Below are positions 58,501-64,000 of a stretch of 64,000 nt of DNA, one piece after another. Source of the stretch: Chrysaora quinquecirrha. Lineage: Eukaryota; Cnidaria; Scyphozoa; Semaeostomeae; Pelagiidae. The stretch covers positions 124,001-188,000 of the forward strand of contig JACTAT010000217.1 of NCBI GenBank assembly GCA_014526335.1, given 5' to 3'. Positions within the stretch are counted from its first letter, which is position 1; each line of letters opens with the position of its first letter. Below the pieces are notes generated by a model. That model did not search any database. It had not been told where the DNA came from and worked only from the letters and a program-made list of their open reading frames with translations. Position numbers and translations under genes: made by a program.

Positions 58501-61073
58501 AGAACCAAGAACCAGTGAATTTCAACTAAGGCTGGCTGCTCTTGAATTTTCGTCTATTGTCAGGCTAAATATCCTTCAAGCTATTCTTAATTCCTTGGTT
58601 TCCTTGGGTTTCCTAAGGGGGTACAACTTCTAGTAAATGTATGGAGAGACATCCGATTTGTGTAGATACGGAACTATCTTGCAAAGGTGTGAATAATACC
58701 TATGTTAAGAGAATTTTAGGGCCAAAAACACGCCCAAATGGGCGACACATGCCCATGCCAAGTTTATACTGTGTAAAATTTAGGGAAGAGTTTTGAATAC
58801 CAGTCAGCACATAGGGTGCGGGAAGATGCCCAGCGAAACCGCTTCCGGTGGGTCTGTAAGTGGCTGCAATAATCGCCAGATTGTGTTCTGAAAAATTGTG
58901 CTTTTTACCTGGGCATGGCTTATCATTGCATGCTTGAGCTTCTTGCTTTGGTCCCAATGTAGAGCAGTTACTTCCGTAGCTACTGGGAGTAGGATTGCTG
59001 CAATTTCGTGTTCTTGTTTTCGTCCCATCTCCACAGCTAGCTGAACATGTAGTGAAGTTTCCCCAGTCTGTATAGCCACCATCTCTGCCTGAATAAGATG
59101 AACGCAAAGTGCATCATGATGAGGTGTCACAGCGGACAGCCATAGGCCCGTACAGTGAAGAGCCAGAAAAGGGCCAAAGATCTAAGGTAGAGCACCATAA
59201 GCCATTTTGGCGTTACGCCCTTTGTTTTCCCCAAAAAAAGGACGACAAATGTCTTAAAAAGTATTTTGGTGTAATGAAACAATTTCAGACTGCAAGAAAG
59301 GGAAAAAGAACGGAATCACCTTTGGTCATACTCATCCTGAAACGTTGTTTCTTCTGACGCTTCAAAGAAAATTCAGTGAAGTACAACAAAATGGCCAGTT
59401 TTTTACCGTCTTTCAGTTTATGTTTTGTTTACTTGTTGAGTTACAACCTCAACTTTTAGTTTCTTTCACCTTGACAAGTATTACTCCAAAACAATCCAAA
59501 CTTCATTACGTATATCTACAACCCATACAAAGTGCATTTAAACATACACTGTAAGGTCATGACCATATCGTTGTTTCCCAAAACTTTATCAAACAAAATG
59601 TTTGAGCGTTTTGCCACATCGTTAAACATTGCTTGTCAATCATATTGTACTTGTAAAAAGCAGGAAAATTGTTTTTTAGTTTTTCATAACATAAAGAAAA
59701 TTCTGCTTGTCGTGTTTTGTGACGTGGCTAAACAGTTGAGAAAAACTCAAATGTTTGGCAAACAATGTTTGATCGATAGGCCAGGCCTTGGTACAGTATT
59801 GAATCTTCTTTCTAGATGTGAGAGCTGATGTGAGAAGACTTGAGTTGATGACTGGATAAACCATGGATAAACCTACCCACTTCGTAGACATAGTCGCTGT
59901 CTGCCGTCCCAACACATTCGGACGCTGCTGAGTGAACGCAAGGCTGGTAAATTTCTCCGACGCAGCTGTGTGCAGGTATTGCTGAAGGCTTTTGTACTGA
60001 ACCCATGCATAAACCATAATATCGCAGTTGGAAATAGTTGAATCCAAGTCTGTTGGCCTCCTCGTTGCATCTACATGCTAAACTGGATTTTAAAATGCAT
60101 ATCATTTTTAATGAATACTATTAGTTCTGAATAGTAGTTCCCAGCCAACTATTCATACTTGGTCATTTTTCAATCCCCCGATCCTCACTAACTAGGAATC
60201 CCAGCGTTTGAAGACTGTTCGGTTCAACTATCGAGAAAATGTCTGCTAGTTTCTACTAGGAAATCTGTCTGTAGTTTCTTAAAGCCTGGTTTCTTTGATG
60301 TCATTTAGGGTCGTTGACGCACAGTCGTTGTAAAAACTTGAATACTGTCAGCGACTATAGCATCAGAAAGAATCTATGGCGACTGTTAAAGACTGTCGGG
60401 AGATTTGCCTAAACTACTGAAAACTACAACTATATTCCAAACTTTCTTCGGTAATCTTCGACCCTTGGGGGTGAGGTACTTGACTAAGCTCAGATAGGGC
60501 AAGGTAGGTAGGGACAGGTTTCTTTTAAGAACCAAAATGCCAACCCATATTTATGACCAAGATATATAGATATTCACTACTCTATATACTTAAATAAATT
60601 ATAATATATAAGATCCAATCAAGCTTCAAAAGAAAAGGTGAAAACAAGCGAAAAAAGACTGTTGTTGACAAAGTTTATAAATATTATCGATAAATCATTA
60701 CCTTCATTTTCACCAATTCTCAGAAAATAAGGACCCACGATTATATCATATTGAATGTTTTACCAAAATCATGAAAAATGATACCCTTCTTGGTGCAACG
60801 TCCCCTGTACCCAAAATAAATTAGGCATCCCCCGGAGACCTCGACTAGATTCTTTATTAATGTTACTTTTTTTATAGGCAAATCATTCAAGAATGCTATT
60901 TGGAACTTCAAGGACGTCAACGCTTTCTATGTACCTACCTATGCATGTACTGCTCCCAGTTGTCCCAATCTACGAGATGTCCACTACTAATTGCAGAATG
61001 CAGACTGCGGTCACTGAATATTGGAGTAACGGAGTTGCTTTGATAGACACAGCCTATCTTCTTGTACTTGATG
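52035..61073 (-). CDS. Secreted WSC-like / TSP1 x2 / VWA protein (hemicentin/VWA7-type), 5' incomplete, frame break
   Basis: Nine exons in coding order: 60939-61073, 59877-60082, 58909-59088, 57999-58169, 55571-55660, 54982-55169, 54267-54528, 52973-53772, 52035-52606 (~868 residues). Exons 1-2: cysteine-rich WSC/apple-like domain (YKKIGCVYQSN, DWDNW, ACRCNEEANRLGFNYFQ). Exons 3 and 4: one thrombospondin type-1 repeat each (CSASCGDGTKTRTRNC; CSRTCGEGITMRQRLC). Exons 5-6: helical VWA7-like N-region. Exons 7-8: VWA domain with complete metal site (DTSAS, TGGLDCPE, FVFTDAS). The last exon is a beta-sandwich tail without membrane anchor. The first exon opens in phase 2, so a signal-peptide exon must lie upstream of 61073; I could not identify it. 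In exon 8 the frame hits TGA at 53306-53308 and the conserved protein resumes one frame over (KKYALHIDNSIKRLTISL): one base is missing. Architecture resembles coral coadhesin/hemicentin-like matrix proteins. Confidence 0.85.
55340..55546. repeat. (GAT)n then (ATTG)n microsatellites
   Basis: A GATGAT-rich stretch at ~55355-55495 is followed by about 12 ATTG units (55497-55545), ending ~25 bp from the exon 5 donor of the VWA/TSP1 gene. Confidence 0.95.
55782..55854 (+). mobile_element. LTR fragment (5' 73 bp)
   Basis: TGTAGCAGGACAGCATGCCT through CTTTCTCTCTTTCT is identical to the start of the LTR-like unit at 56811. It is cut off exactly where the CAGTGTGACC element begins at 55855. Confidence 0.7.
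55855..56318. mobile_element. MITE with CAGTGTGACCAGAT ends, inserted in LTR debris
   Basis: Starts CAGTGTGACCAGATCTAGCA and ends GAAATCTGGTCACACTG (inverse). The body repeats TAGCATAATTTTGGCATAAT. The CAGTG end suggests hAT type, but I find no matching 8-bp flanks (CTCTTTCT against GCGTAATT). Confidence 0.7.
56811..57046 (+). mobile_element. LTR-like unit (TG...CA, 236 bp) with polypurine tract
   Basis: Begins TGTAGCAGG and ends CTTACA. It is preceded immediately by a purine-rich GCAAGGAGGGGTAG (56796-56809), as expected of the 3' LTR of a retrotransposon, and contains TGTATATAAG. 56319-56795 may be the last bit of the internal region; I recognise no pol domain there. Confidence 0.6.
57047..57442 (-). 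mobile_element. MITE 'CCCGGGGGTACTTC' family, full-length copy 2 (inverted)
   Basis: Reverse complement of 31280-31671 over its whole length. It starts exactly at the base after the LTR-like unit. Confidence 0.85.
57560..57846. mobile_element. GACAAGCAATGTTT-family MITE
   Basis: GCTGGCCAAATAATCAAACATT near the left end and AACAATGTTGGATCGTTTGGCC at the right are roughly inverse; GGCAGGCAATGTTTTGCGAA inside. VWA/TSP1 gene intron. Confidence 0.55.
59577..59789. mobile_element. GACAAGCAATGTTT-family MITE
   Basis: TTGCCACATCGTTAAACATTGCTTGTCAA in parts near the left, and GTTTGGCAAACAATGTTTGA then TCGATAGGCCAGGCC at the right. VWA/TSP1 gene intron upstream of exon 3. Confidence 0.5.
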
Positions 61074-61109
61074 CTGCAAGTGACGTGTGGCTTTTGGGCT
61101 AAAAGTCAT

Positions 61110-62770
61110 CGAAATTCTCGTTAAAGAGCTTCTACTACTTAAGGCTAAAAAGATTTAAAGAACTTTACTATACTAAAGACTGAAAATTTAGAGAAAATAT
61201 ACTACTAAAGACAAAATTACTAAGAAACTTTTCAGTTTGGGATATTTTTATCATTGCCAACAATCAGGAATTAGGAAGCCATTTCCATTCATTTGCAGTC
61301 AAGACTCATATAAAATGTTTGTTACGCATGTATCAAATGTACCTTGTGTAGTTTGCAGCTTTACTCACATACACATGTCTCTGTTTAATAGTCATGACAT
61401 TAAATGTGCAGTAAAATTAAAGAACTACTAAGGAACGTTTGGTATTACAATTGTATCAAAAGAGGTCCAAAGATAAGGACCTTAAGGAACTAAAACGCGA
61501 GCTAGGTAACGTTTTGTACTACAATTTGACCAAAGGAGGTCAAAAGATAAAGAACTTTAAGAACTAGGACTTGAGCTGGCTTCTTTTTAAGATAAAATTG
61601 TGTATTACAAATGGAAAAAGGTTAGTTCATCCTTAAAACAATTGACCAACGCAAAGTTGACCAAGAGCTACGAGAGCATATGTTTATGAAGATGCCACAG
61701 TGCAAACGCAGCATGTTACTGTAAGGAAAGAGGACTATTGAAGGTAAACGAAATTTAGATAATGCGTTTGAAACAACGGCCTCTAATCTCTAATGTTACA
61801 AAGATTAACAGAAAGCTTGAACGCTGTCGATAAGGAAGTCCCTGGAAGAAACGATGGCCATTGTATCAGATATATGAAAAGCCTTTTTCAAATAACTTGG
61901 TATTTTTTATAATAAACTGTCTATTAATATACCTATATACGAATTGAATACTCAAAGTATACTAGTATCTGACTAATTTTGAACTTGAATGCACGTTTTT
62001 TCATGTAAGGAACACCTTTATAGCTGAAAACTCCCGTAAATTTAAGAAACTTTAAGGAACTATGGAGGCTCGGGTGGAAAACTAAGGATTATTTTTTTCA
62101 AGAGCAAAACGGTTTCTAAAACCATCTACATAGCTATATAACAAAATATATCCCATCGAACCTTCCAAAAAACTCCCTTTAAATACATTTAATATTTGAA
62201 AACGAAGAAAACTTGCTGTTAAAATTACTATTTAAACCTATTTGACGATAAGGAACAGTATAAAGAACTTTCAGTCTCATTTTGCGAAAGAATTCAGGAA
62301 CTTCAGCCTTAACTCAGACTAAAGGTTCTCTATATGAAAAACGTGTAAATGTATGCTATGAATTATATTGAATTTCTTTTAGACGCTTTTTTATAAAGAA
62401 CCACTTTATAAGGAACCTACATATAGAAGGCCCGAAAATTTAAAGAACTTATACTACTAAAGGGAAAACCATTAAGGAACTTTTCAATGTTGAATGCTTT
62501 TATCACTACAAATAATCAAGAATTAGAAAGCCGGTTCCATTCATTTGAAGTAGAAAAGCACATAAATTGTACGTTAAGCATGTATCAAATGTTTCTTTGA
62601 GTAGTCCCGAGCTTTGCTCACATGCAAGTGTCTCTTTATTATTGTTATGACCACTGTATGTGCAATTAAAATTAAGGAACTATTAAGGAACTTTTTGAAC
62701 TACGATTGCCTCAAAAGAGGTCCAAAGACAAGGAACTTTAAGAACTAGGCCTTGAGGTAGATTCCTTATA
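61110..62770. repeat. Two diverged ~400-bp direct copies ~1.24 kb apart
   Basis: 61180-61500 and 62440-62740 share ordered blocks: TACTACTAAAG, ATTCATTTG, GCATGTATCAAATGT, TTTGCTCACAT/TTTACTCACAT, CTATTAAGGAAC.TTT and AAAAGAGGTCCAAAGA.AAGG. AAGGAACTTTAAGAACT motifs fill the whole region. Located upstream of the first VWA/TSP1 exon found. No coding capacity. Confidence 0.7.
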
Positions 62771-64000
62771 AAAAAAGCGTTAAAATAACTATACAGCCTT
62801 CTAAAAGTATGCACTTGTAAGTATGCAATTGTAATCATGCAAAAAATTGTTTTTATTTTGTGTTCTACCTGAAACTAGCCATCCAGGGACTAGTAGAATC
62901 CACAACCAGGAAACATGCGAACGTCGATTCATGGTTAAGATCGAATGCCCCGCACTCTTCGTCCACTGAGATCTGAACTGTAGCGTTGCGCTACAATCTG
63001 TGAGGTGCAAAGTAACTGACACGATGTCTTTACCTGATTAAACTATATTAAAACCGCTATTAGCAATGTGTTGTTAGTAAATATCTTCAACCGAATGCAA
63101 ATAAGAAACCGTTTGTCGCCAAGACGAAAACTAACCTTAACTAAAATATTCCATTTTGGAGGAAAATATTTACCAGTGTCCCTACAGTCATCCGTTTACA
63201 TGTACAGTTTGAATAGTGAAACTAACTTGCTTTTCTCAGATTATTTCTTAACATGAGAACGTAGTAATGGCTTTGAAGGATAGACTTATTACCTGATTTC
63301 GTGTTATCGCTATTGATGTGCATTGTCCGCTAGAAGCAAGAACTAGTTTGAGCGATCTTGGTTCGGTGTGAGATCCATTTTAATGAACGCTAACTCGTGT
63401 AATCAGTCTATAAAGAGGCATTTTTGGGTACAAAATTTTCCTATTTAAAAATACTGAGCGCATATCTAAAAAACTACTTTTAGTTCACCCTTTAAAATCC
63501 CGTAACCTTTGCTGGAAGCCCTATTGATTTCATGGAAATCCTTATTGAACGTACAGCCAAACACATAATTCGATTCCATTCATTCTGGTGCTTGATTGCT
63601 AACCCTATGAACAAATGGAAAGGGCAATTTATTCTTCATAAGGAACGAAAACAAGAAACAACGAATGGATTGTGCAGAACAAATGTTGGACGTTGGAGTG
63701 AGAAAGTCGTTGAGCAGTACTCTTGGTGTAGTTAAATAGAGGAAAAATTCTGGTTAAAAATAGTTGTTCACAAGACAGTAATTTGACATTAGTTGTTAAT
63801 TTTGCCTTCTAGCACCACCGTAGAGCTAGACTCACTACATAAGTCCCACTACTTCGCTCGATGTTGTTGTTGCTGTTTTCTACAATCGCTCAGTGTGGTG
63901 ACAAATCAAAATAAGGGAACTAGAGACTTGTGTCGTGAGTCTACCGCAGAGTAAGGAATTTATACGCCCGCAAGGAATAGATTTTTCCGTAGAGCAAGGA
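62771..64000. other. Right edge, no gene assigned
   Basis: Should contain or precede the missing signal-peptide exon of the VWA/TSP1 gene. The minus-strand frame at 62801-63022 has a hydrophobic stretch (WLWILLVPGWLV) but no donor in the needed phase that I could support. A plus-strand frame at 63532-63735 resembles nothing known to me; 63480-63560 is a copy of the repeat seen at ~51560. Confidence 0.35.

Noticed and set aside
62801..63022. Minus-strand frame with hydrophobic stretch as the missing signal-peptide exon of the VWA/TSP1 gene
   Set aside because: The hydrophobic stretch is internal, not N-terminal, and I found no donor in the phase 2 that the next exon needs.
1..64000. A clustered defence or biosynthetic system
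   Set aside because: All recognisable genes are ordinary animal genes with introns; nothing resembles a nuclease, toxin-antitoxin or biosynthetic cluster.

Overview
This is a eukaryotic, AT-rich, intron-rich and repeat-dense window. Six protein-coding genes could be assembled exon by exon from GT-AG junctions, reading phase and protein similarity. The gene set (WDR11, ZDHHC16, a serine carboxypeptidase, and secreted TSP1/VWA, beta-helix and very acidic proteins), with many short inverted-repeat elements in introns, suggests an anthozoan cnidarian, most likely a stony coral. That assignment is inference from protein style, not from a marker.

Layout. Positions 534-19028 (minus) hold 24 coding exons of WDR11; its C-terminus lies beyond the left edge. 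It shares a ~275 bp head-to-head intergenic region with ZDHHC16 (19303-29559, plus, 10 coding exons found, complete). Next is an intronless, frame-interrupted SCPEP1-like serine carboxypeptidase (31961-33345, plus). Then come three minus-strand genes for secreted proteins: a 399-residue Ser/Glu/Asp-rich repeat protein (35113-37306, two exons), a 929-residue right-handed beta-helix protein with a PAN/apple-like insert (41664-50659, eight exons), and a WSC-like/TSP1/TSP1/VWA protein (52035-61073, nine exons found, 5' end missing and one frame break).

Introns and spacers contain at least ten inverted-repeat (MITE-like) elements. These include a hAT-type element with a perfect 8-bp target duplication, a Tc1/mariner-type element with TA ends, a ~390 bp family in three copies (two of them flanking the carboxypeptidase), and a fold-back element built from a 22-bp repeat. 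There are also a tRNA-derived SINE, a LINE 3' fragment, LTR-retrotransposon remnants, a 40-bp minisatellite of ~28 copies, and several microsatellites.

Function. WDR11 and ZDHHC16 are housekeeping Golgi/endomembrane genes and may share a bidirectional promoter. The three minus-strand secreted-protein genes have no operon-like relation. Their type (acidic repeat protein, VWA/TSP1 adhesive protein, secreted beta-helix) fits extracellular or skeletal matrix. No defence system, CRISPR array or bacterial-type operon is present.
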